Positions 53,696-62,579 of a stretch of 64,000 bases of DNA are shown here, piece after piece. The stretch spans positions 1 through 64,000 of the forward strand of contig CAVQOB010000019.1 in NCBI GenBank assembly GCA_963714325.1, written 5' to 3'. Source of the stretch: CAVQOB01 sp963714325. Its GTDB lineage: Bacteria; Pseudomonadota; Alphaproteobacteria; Rhizobiales; Hyphomicrobiaceae. Under the pieces are notes generated by a model, which was given only the letters and a program-made list of their open reading frames with translations, did no database searches and was not told the origin of the DNA. The translations under genes and the position numbers were made by a program. Numbering within the stretch: the first letter of the stretch is position 1; the number at the start of each line of letters is the position of its first letter.

Positions 53696-55327
53696 TCAGT
53701 GATGATCCGTCGCTTTGATGACCGGCAGGGTCGAGAACTGATGGAACGGCGGTGGCGACGGCAGCGTCCATTCCAGCGTCGTGGCGCCCTCGCCCCACGG
53801 ATTGTCAGCTGCCTTGCGGCGGGCGACGAAGTAAGCGTGGAAGACACCAACCAGGAAGACGATCGTCGCAGCTGCCGTGATGTACGAGCCGATCGACGAG
53901 ATGCGGTTCCAGTACCCGTAGGCCTCCGGGTAATCGGCGTAATGGCGCGGCATGCCGGCAAGACCGAGGAAGTGCTGCGGGAAGAACAGCACGTTAGCGC
54001 CGATGAAGGTCATCCAGAAGTGCAGCTTGCCGATAAACTCCGAATACATGTAGCCGCTCATCTTCGGGAACCAGTAGTACCACCCGGCGAAGATGGCGAA
54101 CACGGCACCGAGCGAGAGCACGTAGTGGAAGTGCGCCACCACATAATAGGTATTGTGCAAGGCGCGATCGACGCCCGCGTTGGCCAGCATCACACCGGTG
54201 ACGCCGCCAAGCGTGAACAGGAAGATGAAGCCAAGCGCCCACAACATCGGCACGCGGAACTGGATTGACCCGCCCCACATGGTGGCGATCCACGAGAACA
54301 CTTTCACGCCTGTCGGGACGGCGATGACCATCGTCGCGAACACGAAGTAGGCTTGCGCATCGACGCCGATGCCGGAAGTGTACATGTGGTGCGCCCACAC
54401 GACGAATCCGACGATTCCGATCGCGACCATGGCATAGGCCATGCCCAGATAGCCAAAGATTGGCTTGCGCGAAAAGGTCGAGATGATGTGACTGATCATG
54501 CCAAAGCCGGGCAAAATCAGAATGTAGACTTCGGGATGCCCGAAGAACCAGAAGAGATGCTGATAGAGCAACGGATCGCCGCCGCCTTGTGCCGAGAAGA
54601 AGGTGGTGCCGAAGTTTCGGTCGGTCAGCAGCATGGTGATGGCACCGGCCAGCACCGGCAGCGACAACAGCAGCAGGAATGCCGTCACCAACACCGACCA
54701 GACGAACAGCGGCATCTTGTGCAGCGTCATGCCCGGCGCGCGCATGTTGAAAATGGTGGTGATGAAGTTGATGGCGCCGAGGATCGATGAAGCGCCGGCC
54801 AGATGCAGCGCCAGGATGCCGAAGTCGACGGACGGACCGGGATGACCTTGCGTCGAGAGCGGAGCGAGCACGATCCAACCGGTGCCGACTCCGTTGGCGC
54901 CAGAGGGGCCGGGCACAAACATCGAAATCAGGAGCAGCGCAAACGCGGCCGGCAGCAGCCAGAAGGAAATGTTGTTCATGCGCGGGAACGCCATATCTGG
55001 CGCACCGATCATCAGCGGCACGAACCAATTGCCGAACCCGCCGATCATCGCCGGCATGACCATGAAGAACACCATGATCAGACCGTGGCCGGTGACGAAT
55101 GTGTTGTAGACGTGCTCGTTGGCGAAATACTGCAGGCCCGGCTCTTGTAGCTCCAGGCGCATCATCACTGACAGGAAGCCGCCAATGAGGCCGGCCATGA
55201 TGGCGAACAACAGGTACATCGTGCCGATGTCCTTGTGGTTCGTCGACGCGAACCAGCGCGTAAAGAACGCCGGCTTGTGGTCGTGGTCATCGTGGCTGTG
55301 GTCGTTGCCGTAAGCCTTGCTGGCCAT
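53696..55327 (-). CDS. ctaD: Cytochrome c oxidase subunit I
   Basis: 543 residues from the ATG at 55327 (AAGG nine bases upstream; a longer frame starts at 55351). Twelve membrane helices with heme and CuB ligands: H in FVTGHGLIMVFFMVMP, WFFGHPEVYILILPGFG (CuB His-Tyr cross-link region), VWAHHMYTSG (two His) and VVAHFHYVLSLG. The His-rich HSHDDHDHK segment near the N-terminus is common in rhizobia. Catalytic subunit of the aa3 oxidase, between ctaC and ctaB. Confidence 0.97.
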   Translation of the reverse strand: MASKAYGNDHSHDDHDHKPAFFTRWFASTNHKDIGTMYLLFAIMAGLIGGFLSVMMRLELQEPGLQYFANEHVYNTFVTGHGLIMVFFMVMPAMIGGFGNWFVPLMIGAPDMAFPRMNNISFWLLPAAFALLLISMFVPGPSGANGVGTGWIVLAPLSTQGHPGPSVDFGILALHLAGASSILGAINFITTIFNMRAPGMTLHKMPLFVWSVLVTAFLLLLSLPVLAGAITMLLTDRNFGTTFFSAQGGGDPLLYQHLFWFFGHPEVYILILPGFGMISHIISTFSRKPIFGYLGMAYAMVAIGIVGFVVWAHHMYTSGIGVDAQAYFVFATMVIAVPTGVKVFSWIATMWGGSIQFRVPMLWALGFIFLFTLGGVTGVMLANAGVDRALHNTYYVVAHFHYVLSLGAVFAIFAGWYYWFPKMSGYMYSEFIGKLHFWMTFIGANVLFFPQHFLGLAGMPRHYADYPEAYGYWNRISSIGSYITAAATIVFLVGVFHAYFVARRKAADNPWGEGATTLEWTLPSPPPFHQFSTLPVIKATDHH

Positions 55328-55416
55328 AGGTGATGCCTTCTTCGCTATCATTCAGTGCCGGACGATACCGGCGTGCTCATTGCATTCAGGTGACGACGCA
55401 GTCAGATGACGGCTTC

Positions 55417-56422
55417 TTATTCCCCGCCGATGGCGCGCTCGATGGCCCCTTCGGCGAAGACCGGCGCGATACCATCGGTGGCTGCCTGCAGGATGGTGCG
55501 CGCCCGGCGCCAGTCACGCGCCTTTGCTGCCGCCAACCAGTCGGCATAGGCCTTGTCACTCACGACGCGAACCGCGATCGGCATGCCCGAATGTTCCTTG
55601 CCGCAGAGCACTGAGCATTGGCCGTAATAGACGCCTTCCTTGGTTGCCTTGAACCAGGTCGCGGTGATGCGACCGGGAACGGCCTGCATTTTTGAACCGA
55701 ACGACGGGATCGTCCAGGAATGGATCACGTCGTTCGAGGTGACCAGCATGTGCACCGTCTTGTTGACGGGAACAGCGATCTCATTATTGACCGACAGTTG
55801 GCGCACCATGCGGTTTTCGGTCCACAGCGGCTTGGCGTCGGCGTACATCGCCTTCAGCTTGCTGATCTCAGTCAGCCCTGTGTACTTCGCGTTGAATGCC
55901 TCGGCGCCGAGTTTCTGCTTCAGCAGATCCTCGTCCTTGATCATGTTCGACGTGACCTTCACGCCCTTCTCATCAAGATATTCATGCTCCCAGTACCAGG
56001 CGTTCCCGATGGCCTTGATGGTGACATCCGGTTTCGGGAACGAGTACTGGAAAAACAGCAGCTTGAACGACGGAATTGAAATCGCGATCAGAATGAAGAT
56101 CGGAATGACCGTCCAGCCAACTTCCAGCAGGGTATTGTGCGTCGTGCGTGAAGGTGTTGGATTGTTTTTCTCGCTGAAGCGAAAAATCACGATGGCCAGC
56201 AGCAGCAGCACGAATGCAGTGATCGCGATGATGATCGGATTGACCCAGGTATTATGCATCCAGATGATGCCGTCCATGACGGGCGTGACCGAGTTCTTGC
56301 AGACCGAGTTGACCAGACACCGGTTGCCCTGGCGCGGCCATGACGTGATCGACCGCACCCGCAAACAACGCCGGGGCGAGAACGCCTGCCGCCGTCAAGT
56401 CCCTCAAGGACTTCATCTTCAT
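55417..56422 (-). pseudogene. ctaC: Cytochrome c oxidase subunit II with an N-terminal frameshift
   Basis: Frame 56422 downward encodes a signal peptide (MKMKSLRDLTAAGVLAPALF ... VMAAPGQ) to QLGLQ; the mature protein continues in another frame from NSVTPVMDGIIWMHN at about 56310. The sequence at the junction is GCAAGAACTCG; skipping one G restores LGLQ-NSVTPV. The rest is complete: two membrane helices, WYWEHEYLD, and the CuA site (CSVLCGKEHSGMP, HSWTIPSFG). An oxidase operon would not normally tolerate this loss, so a sequence error or recoding should be considered. About 334 residues if joined. Confidence 0.88.
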
Positions 56423-57111
56423 GCTTCTTGCTCCCAACTTCCCCAGGCCAGGCGCGCTACCGCAGTTCCGGCCGATCGTTCGATCGTCTCGTCGGCAGGC
56501 ACCACACCGAAACCTCGGCAGCCTGTCGATTTAGTCATCGATATACAGTTTTCTGCCGTTGTTCCAGCGGCGCCAGCCATTGTTACCGGCGACAAAACGG
56601 CCCGCATTGTCGCGGCGCTGGCCCAAAACGCAATCTCTCCAAGTCGGCTATCCGCAAATTTCAACAAACACAATGGCCTCCCGGGACTCAAGCAATCGAG
56701 ACTGCGGCATAACCACGCGTGATAGGGGAGGTTCAGAGGGCCGCAATTCCAATTGCTGGGGCAGCCAACCCCCCATTCAAGGCCATAATTTGCGCCTGGA
56801 TTGTCGGCCACATCTGGGCTTGCTGCTCAAGGAGCAGCCGAACCCTATACAATGCTCACAATGTTTTTGACTTGGTGGAATAGCACCGGCAGACCATCAC
56901 AATTGGCAACATCATTGCCGCTTGATTCGGACGGGAGAACACTGTGGCCGCTCGTGTGATGATCGCAAGGTTCGTCCGATTTTGCGGCGCCCTCCTCGTC
57001 GAACGTCCCGATCTGAATCACACTGGAAATCCCATGATTTGGGTGTCCTGGTTGATCCCGACGTTCGCGGCGACGCACGTTGGGAAAACCAGCGAGCGTT
57101 CGAATCGAAAC
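56423..57111. other. Intergenic region between ctaC and ialB
   Basis: About 690 bases between divergent genes. Open frames on both strands look like shadows, and I see no recognisable protein. It should contain the promoter of the oxidase operon on the minus strand and that of the ialB gene on the plus strand; neither could be fixed by eye. Confidence 0.5.
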
Positions 57112-57648
57112 ATGAACCGGTTTCATTGCAAGTTCAGGTTCGGGACAGCGACCGCACTGGCGGCCGTTCTGCTGGCGAGTGTCGACCCGGCCAGGGGCCA
57201 AGCGCCGGTCAATCCGGAGGGCGGCACCGTCAAGGCCCAGCATGGTGATTGGCAAGTCGTCTGCAAACCGCCGGCAGCCGGCCAGAAAAACGAAACCTGT
57301 GCCCTTGTTCAGAGCGTAACAGCCGAGGATCGCAGCAATGTCGGGCTGACCGTCTATTTCCAAAAATTCACCAATGGAACCAAGGTGTTGCGAATTTTCG
57401 CGCCGCTCGGTGTGCTGTTGCCGCCAGGGCTCGGCCTGAAGATCGACAATCAGGATGTCGGCAATGCGCCATTCTTGCGATGCCACACCTTCGCCTGCTA
57501 CGCGCAAGTGGTCGTGGAGGATAAGCTGATCAATCAGCTCAGAACTGGCAAGCAGGCCGTTTTCATCATTTTTCAGACGGAAGAAGCAGGCATCGGCATC
57601 CCAATCTCGCTCAATGGCTTCGAGAAGGCGGTTGCAGCTCTGAATTGA
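57112..57648 (+). CDS. Invasion-associated locus B (IalB) family protein
   Basis: 178 residues from the ATG at 57112 (the frame extends upstream without a signal). A Sec signal peptide (about 1-29, ASVDPARG-QA) leads into the IalB domain: VKAQHGDWQVVC, ETCALVQSV, the paired cysteines in FLRCHTFACYAQVV and a C-terminal GIPISLNGFEKAVAAL. Periplasmic; named after a Bartonella protein but found widely in free-living rhizobia. It is divergent from ctaC, a known neighbourhood in Hyphomicrobiales. Confidence 0.9.
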   Translation: MNRFHCKFRFGTATALAAVLLASVDPARGQAPVNPEGGTVKAQHGDWQVVCKPPAAGQKNETCALVQSVTAEDRSNVGLTVYFQKFTNGTKVLRIFAPLGVLLPPGLGLKIDNQDVGNAPFLRCHTFACYAQVVVEDKLINQLRTGKQAVFIIFQTEEAGIGIPISLNGFEKAVAALN

Positions 57649-57660
57649 GCATTGGTCCGT

Positions 57661-58295
57661 TCATGGCAGCAGATGCCGTGCGCGCTGCGACGAGCGGGGA
57701 TTTTGCGCCCAGGGCAGACCGGCATTCCGCCACCCGTTGACGGTCCGCCGACCATCCGGGCCGACATCGCCATCGTAGCCGTCGACAACCGTGTAAATCC
57801 GCTCGAAGCCATTGCGCTGCAACTCGTCGGCAGCGATCGCTGCGTGCGTCCCCGATACACAAATCAAAAAGATCGTCGCCAAGCCAGGGCGCTGACGCCA
57901 GCCACCAAGGGTCAGGAGGACCGACCGGACCTCGCTGATAAGGTGCGGATTGACGATCGTTTCGGCAACGGTTTGCCCCCCCCCCTGCGCGGCGCATCAA
58001 TATAGAGCGGGACATTGCGCACCACCGGCACCGCCATTCCGGTCGCCGCGACGTCGCGTGGTACCCGAACGTCGATCATCAGCGTATCGCGATAAATCGC
58101 CAAATAGCGCGCCGCTTCCCGCGCAGTCACATACTGCTCCAGTGCGTGATGCTTGGCGGCTGGAACCTCGATCGGATCGACCAGACTATGGATGCGATCA
58201 TCACCGGCGCTCGCCACAGACATGCCCAAGGCCAACTGCCAGCCGACGCAAATGACTAAGAACCCCAATCCCAAAATCGGTGCACGCGCGCGCAT
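57661..58295 (-). pseudogene. Exported rhodanese-like protein broken at a C10/G10 tract
   Basis: The frame from the ATG at 58295 has a signal segment (APILGLGFLVICVGWQLALG) and a rhodanese start (VTAREAARYLAIYRDTLMID, VRVPRDV), reaching a run of ten G (minus strand; C at plus 57976-57985). After it the correct frame reads QTVAETIVNPHLISEV..., ending with the active-site loop ICVSGTHAAIAADELQ and GFERIYTVVDGYDGD. Eight or eleven G would restore one product of about 210 residues. The active Cys is present but the usual Arg of the loop is not. It sits 12 bases after ialB, convergent. Confidence 0.75.
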
Positions 58296-58458
58296 GGTCA
58301 GCCCGGTTCCCAGAGCCACATTTGACGCCCCAACGATAGCACCTTGGATCGCGTCCGAAAGATCAAATTTGCAAACGGCAGTTCTGCGCAATGCCGCCGG
58401 GCATGGCCAGGCTTTCGAGGCATTGGTCGGCGGCAAGATACTGAAAATACCGAAAATA

Positions 58459-59205
58459 TCAGAGCGCCTTGACGCGGTAGTGGTAGCGGCTGGCCATCTG
58501 ATATCCGAGCCCCCGATAGAGCGCCAGGGCCGCTGAATTCCGGGCAACGACTTGCAGTGCGATCTCACGCGATCCGGCGCCGCCCGCCCAACGCTCTAAG
58601 GCCCGCATCACATGAGCCCCGTGGCCTTGGCGGCGGGCGGGGGCATAGGTCGCGACACATTCGACGATCGTGATGCCGTCGACTATGACCCCCAACGCTG
58701 TCGCGACGCAGTCGCCGCCGCCATTGCGCGCCAGAAAGTAAGCTCGCGGCGCCGGGACACGCGCCAAAACACTCGGCGCGGCGGCGCGGCGGTCCGGCGT
58801 GAGTTCGCCGCCATAGATCGCCAGCCATTCAGCATCAGGGGAATGTCGCATTTCGACGTCGCCACTGCCGGGCACGACCGCCAGCTCTTTGGCCATCAGC
58901 AACGTCGGTTCCTCCAGCGCGTAGCCACGCGCGGCCAACCGCGAATCGAGATCGTTCGGCGCAGCGATTTCCGACACTTGGAAATACGCCGGCAGGCCGC
59001 ATGCGCGATAGTGCGCTTCCACATGCGCGATGCCCTGATCCGCATCGCGACCACAGAAGGCGAGCGGCAGAACGGAATTGGCGCGGCGTGATCCTCCACC
59101 GGACTCGCGCAGTATCCAGCCATCCATCGCCGTCAGCCGTTCCGCCGGCCATGCCAGCGCCGCGGCACGCTCCATGCGTTCAATCGTCTGGCGCGACATC
59201 GCCAT
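58459..59205 (-). CDS. GNAT-family N-acetyltransferase
   Basis: 248 residues. The C-terminal half is a GNAT domain: the acetyl-CoA loop RRQGHGAHVMRALERWA (Q/RxxGxG/A) and ARNSAALALYRGLGYQMASR. The N-terminal half (RMERAAALAWPAERLTAMDG, WILRESGGGSRRANSVLPL) is a divergent GNAT repeat. The substrate is unknown. It starts one base before the stop codon of the SDR gene, so the two form a pair. Confidence 0.87.
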   Translation of the reverse strand: MAMSRQTIERMERAAALAWPAERLTAMDGWILRESGGGSRRANSVLPLAFCGRDADQGIAHVEAHYRACGLPAYFQVSEIAAPNDLDSRLAARGYALEEPTLLMAKELAVVPGSGDVEMRHSPDAEWLAIYGGELTPDRRAAAPSVLARVPAPRAYFLARNGGGDCVATALGVIVDGITIVECVATYAPARRQGHGAHVMRALERWAGGAGSREIALQVVARNSAALALYRGLGYQMASRYHYRVKAL

Positions 59206-59206
59206 T

Positions 59207-59905
59207 TCAGCCGGCTCTCCGCGTCAGCCCGCCATCGACCAGCAGATTTTGTCCGGTGATGTACGTAGCGCCGTCAGACAGCAGATAGGCAACGGTCGAC
59301 GCAATCTCATCGACGCGACCGTAGCGTCCGGCCGGAATTTTCGCGAGGCGCTCTGGCTTTTCCGGCAGACTGTCAATGAACCCTGGCAGCACCGCATTCA
59401 TGCGGATGTTTTTCGCAGCATAGGTGTCGGCATAGAGTTTCACCCAGGCGCCAAGAGCCGCGCGCAGCGTTGTCATCGGAAAATCACTGGAGGGCTCGAA
59501 CGCCCACGCGGACGACATCGCGACGATGGAGCCGCCACCCTGACGTTCCATGATCGGCGTGACGAGACGCGCGACGCGCACCACCGACAGAAACGCCATG
59601 TCGAGCCCGGCATGCCAATCCGCATCGGGGATGTCGAGCAGCGGCCCCTTCGGCGGATGTCCGGCATTGATGACTGCCGCGTCGATGCGGCCAAACTTCG
59701 CGAGCGTCTCGGTCACAAGCCGTTGCAGATCCTTCGGCTCGGTGATGCTGCCGCGAACGGCAATGCCGCCGAGTTCTTTGGCCAATCCCTCAACCGTCTC
59801 TCCCGGCGAAAGCAGGCCAAGCCTGTAGCCGTCCGCCGCAAGTTTCCGCGCGATCGCAGCACCCATCCCGCGCCCGGCAGCAGTGACAATGGCAACTTTG
59901 GTCAT
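59207..59905 (-). CDS. SDR-family oxidoreductase with non-canonical active site
   Basis: 232 residues of Rossmann fold: TAAGRGMGAAIARKLA (TGxxxGxG cofactor site), AAVINAGH (NAG) and SIVAMSSAWAF with the catalytic Ser. Where YxxxK should follow at the usual spacing, the sequence reads FPMTTLRAAL, so Tyr is Met and Lys is Arg. Its C-terminus (NAVLPGFIDSLPEKPERL, YITGQNLLVDGG) is otherwise typical. It may bind NAD(P) without classical catalysis. It is the first gene of a pair with the GNAT gene. Confidence 0.85.
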   Translation of the reverse strand: MTKVAIVTAAGRGMGAAIARKLAADGYRLGLLSPGETVEGLAKELGGIAVRGSITEPKDLQRLVTETLAKFGRIDAAVINAGHPPKGPLLDIPDADWHAGLDMAFLSVVRVARLVTPIMERQGGGSIVAMSSAWAFEPSSDFPMTTLRAALGAWVKLYADTYAAKNIRMNAVLPGFIDSLPEKPERLAKIPAGRYGRVDEIASTVAYLLSDGATYITGQNLLVDGGLTRRAG

Positions 59906-60019
59906 GGGGTGATCTCGCTCTCAAAGATGGGTATCTATTTTTGCCGTATTTGAACGATAGGTACACGCTGCAATCTCTTGCCGCCAAAGTTTATCCGCGC
60001 TCACTGGGAGGGCCGTACT

Positions 60020-60727
60020 GTGAACCGCTTCCTCGTTTGGGTGTTCGGCACGACGGCTGTTATGCTCCTGCCCGTGCTCGGCTTCCTTTGGTACCAGGGT
60101 GCCAACGAGTTGTCGCGCTTCTGGACGGGGCGGCCGATGTTTTCCGGCATGCCGCCTGGGCCGCAGCGCCCACCGGAAGGGCCCAATCTCATCAACTGTC
60201 AGCCATCCGCCCGGCCGTCGCCCTGGCGATATTGCATTGTCACCCTGATCTCCAACAATGGACCGATGAGCTACGCCAGCAGACCCGGCAACATGCTCTT
60301 CTATAATCCCTCGACTGGCGCCTCACGACTGATGCTGGAGGACTTCAATGAGCGCCCGATCATCTTCCAACAGATGCCCGGCCGCTCGGCGACCGACGCT
60401 TCGCCCGGGTTGCTGGTTTCGCTTTCGCCAGCGCCGCCGGCCAGCGACACGACACCCGGCAATACCGCGCCACAGTTCATCGCCGTCGTAAAACCAGATG
60501 GCTCAGGACTGAAGCGCCTCGATCTTGCACGATCGGATTTCCTGCGCGTCTTCAATACAGCCGATGAAGGCTTGAGTCTGCTGGTGCGTGATGGCACGCA
60601 ATACCGTCGAATCGTGCTCGATCCGACGACGCTCGACGTCAAGAGCCGCGAACTCGTTTCGCCGGAGCGCGCCGTTGACTATCAGCGCCAGTTGCCACCA
60701 GGCCCGGTCGTGCCGCCGCGCTTTTAA
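60020..60727 (+). CDS. Membrane-anchored hypothetical protein
   Basis: 235 residues from the GTG at 60020, with GGGAGG eight bases upstream. One N-terminal membrane segment (FLVWVFGTTAVMLLPVLGFL) is followed by a Pro-rich region and a beta-rich periplasmic domain (YCIVTLISNNGPMSY, PQFIAVVKPDGSGLKRLDLA, LSLLVRDGTQYRRIVLDPTT). No family recognised. Convergent with smpB, with stops two bases apart. Confidence 0.75.
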   Translation: MNRFLVWVFGTTAVMLLPVLGFLWYQGANELSRFWTGRPMFSGMPPGPQRPPEGPNLINCQPSARPSPWRYCIVTLISNNGPMSYASRPGNMLFYNPSTGASRLMLEDFNERPIIFQQMPGRSATDASPGLLVSLSPAPPASDTTPGNTAPQFIAVVKPDGSGLKRLDLARSDFLRVFNTADEGLSLLVRDGTQYRRIVLDPTTLDVKSRELVSPERAVDYQRQLPPGPVVPPRF

Positions 60728-60728
60728 A

Positions 60729-61205
60729 TCACCCCTTGCCGCGCATCAGCCGCGCCTTCTGGCGCTGCCAGTCGCGTTTGGCGGAGGATTTGCGCTTGTC
60801 GTGCAGCTTCTTGCCTTTTGCTAATCCCAATCGAAGTTTCGCCCGTCCGCGCGGATTGAAATACGCCTCCAGCGGGATCAGCGTCATGCCCTCGCGATCA
60901 ATGGCGATCGAGAGCTTGTGGATTTCTTTCGCCTTCAGTAGCAGCTGCCGGTGGCGGCGCGGCTCGTGCTGCAGATGCTTGCCGGCCTTGTTGTACTCGG
61001 GGATGTAGGCGTTGATCAGCCAGATCCCGTTGTTCTCGACCGACGCATAGGCTTCGGCAATATTGCCCTGGCCGGTGCGCAGTGATTTCACTTCGGTCCC
61101 CGTCAGCGCGATGCCCGCGTCATAGGTTTCCTCGATGAAATAGTCGTGCCGCGCCTTGCGGTTTTCAGCGACGATCTTCCGATCGTCTTTTTCTTTGATG
61201 ACCAT
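60729..61205 (-). CDS. smpB: SsrA-binding protein
   Basis: 158 residues from the ATG at 61205, preceded by GGGAGAAATTC. SmpB delivers tmRNA to stalled ribosomes in trans-translation. Family motifs are complete: ENRKARHDYFIEETYDAGI, LTGTEVKSLRTGQGN, PYIPEYNKAGKHLQHEPRR-like segment (AYIPEYNKAG), RGRAKLRLGLAKGKKLHDKR and the basic tail RDWQRQKARLM. It lies downstream of dapA on the same strand, an order often seen in rhizobia. Confidence 0.96.
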   Translation of the reverse strand: MVIKEKDDRKIVAENRKARHDYFIEETYDAGIALTGTEVKSLRTGQGNIAEAYASVENNGIWLINAYIPEYNKAGKHLQHEPRRHRQLLLKAKEIHKLSIAIDREGMTLIPLEAYFNPRGRAKLRLGLAKGKKLHDKRKSSAKRDWQRQKARLMRGKG

Positions 61206-61282
61206 GAATTTCTCCCTCTCCCCATTGCGCACGCGCAGCTATCGAGCGCGCGGGGAGAGGGAAAACTTTCGTCTCAGTCTGG

Positions 61283-62179
61283 TTATTCCGCGGCTTTGGC
61301 GTTGATCAGCTGCGCGCGTGCCAGTGCGGATTTAACCGCCTGCTTGGTCGCATCCGTCACGGGCGCCAGCGGCAACCGGCACTCCGGGCTTTCGATCAAT
61401 CCCAGGCGGAACGCTGCATACTTGACCGGTGCCGGGTTGGTTTCGACAAACAGCGCGTCATGCAGCGGCATCAGGATCTCATGCAGCTCCAGCGCCTTTT
61501 TGAAGTCGCCCTTCATGCAGGCGTTCTGAAACTCCGCGCACAGCTTCGGCGCCACATTCGACGTGACGGAAATAATGCCATTCCCGCCATGCGCCATGAA
61601 CCCGAGTGCGGTCGCATCCTCTCCCGTCAGCGCCGCCCAATCCTTGCGCCGGATCATCAGCCGATGCTGCGTCTGCCGCGCCATGTTGGACGTTGCGTCC
61701 TTGATGCCGGCGAAATGCTTGAGCTCAGCAATGCGAGCCATGGTTTCAGGCACGATATCGACGATCGTCCGGCCTGGCACGTTGTAGACGACGAAGGGCA
61801 GATCAACGGCGTCGTTGATCGCTTTGAAGTGAAGGTAGAGGCCCTCTTGCGTCGGTTTATTGTAATAGCCGGTCGAATGCAGCGTCGCGTTGGCGCCCGC
61901 CTTCTTGGCGAAGTGCGAGAGATCAATCGCTTCCTCGGTCGAGTTTGATCCCGCGCCCGCAATCACTGGAACGCGCTTTTTGGCGGCCTTGATCACGACA
62001 TCAATGACAACCCGGTGCTCGTCATGGCTGAGCGTCGGCGCCTCGCCGGTCGTGCCGACGGGCACTAAGCCATGCGTGCCCTGCGCAATCTGCCAATCGA
62101 CAAAGCGGGCCAAACCGGCTTCATCGACCTTGCCGTTCTTGAACGGCGTGATCATCGCCGTATTTGAACCCTTGAACAT
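61283..62179 (-). CDS. dapA: 4-hydroxy-tetrahydrodipicolinate synthase
   Basis: 298 residues from the ATG at 62179 (GAGGGA upstream). Condenses pyruvate with aspartate semialdehyde in lysine and peptidoglycan precursor synthesis. Visible sites: PVGTTGEAPTLSHDEH (Thr pair), STGYYNKPTQEGLYLHF (active Tyr), HFAGIKDATSNM (Schiff-base Lys) and GGNGIISVTSNVAP. Same strand as smpB. Confidence 0.96.
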   Translation of the reverse strand: MFKGSNTAMITPFKNGKVDEAGLARFVDWQIAQGTHGLVPVGTTGEAPTLSHDEHRVVIDVVIKAAKKRVPVIAGAGSNSTEEAIDLSHFAKKAGANATLHSTGYYNKPTQEGLYLHFKAINDAVDLPFVVYNVPGRTIVDIVPETMARIAELKHFAGIKDATSNMARQTQHRLMIRRKDWAALTGEDATALGFMAHGGNGIISVTSNVAPKLCAEFQNACMKGDFKKALELHEILMPLHDALFVETNPAPVKYAAFRLGLIESPECRLPLAPVTDATKQAVKSALARAQLINAKAAE

Positions 62180-62579
62180 TGAACGTCCCTCTTGCGGTGT
62201 TATCGCCGCGCCACCAGTCGAACTCGGCAAGCCCCGGCAACATGTTTCGCGCATTGTGCCCTAAAACATGCTGGACTTACACCTCCAGCTCTCAAGTTGC
62301 CGAGTGCCGGATCGGCATCGGCGGCAACTCAAGCTTTGGCATCGCGCAAATCGCCGTCTATGGTAAGCGCTTGGCGCAAGCCCCGCAAGACCAAGTCGAA
62401 CACCCTTTCCGGGTGTGCGACAGTCGTTGTCACCGAAAAGGGGGCAGTCCGTGACAAGGCTAGCCATGGTTATGCCGCATCTATCGATGATGACACGCGT
62501 TCAATCCGTTTTCGATCGCGATAGCTGGATTAGCCGGATTGTCGGAAGAGACGAACTGAATTCGTGAGGAGAGTGGCGT
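62180..62579. other. Divergent promoter region of dapA and slt
   Basis: About 400 bases with no convincing gene. It must hold the promoters of dapA (minus) and the transglycosylase (plus). No clear operator could be identified. Confidence 0.5.

Noticed and set aside
56944..57111. Upstream extension of the ialB frame
   Set aside because: The signal peptide starts at the ATG at 57112; residues before it do not resemble IalB proteins.
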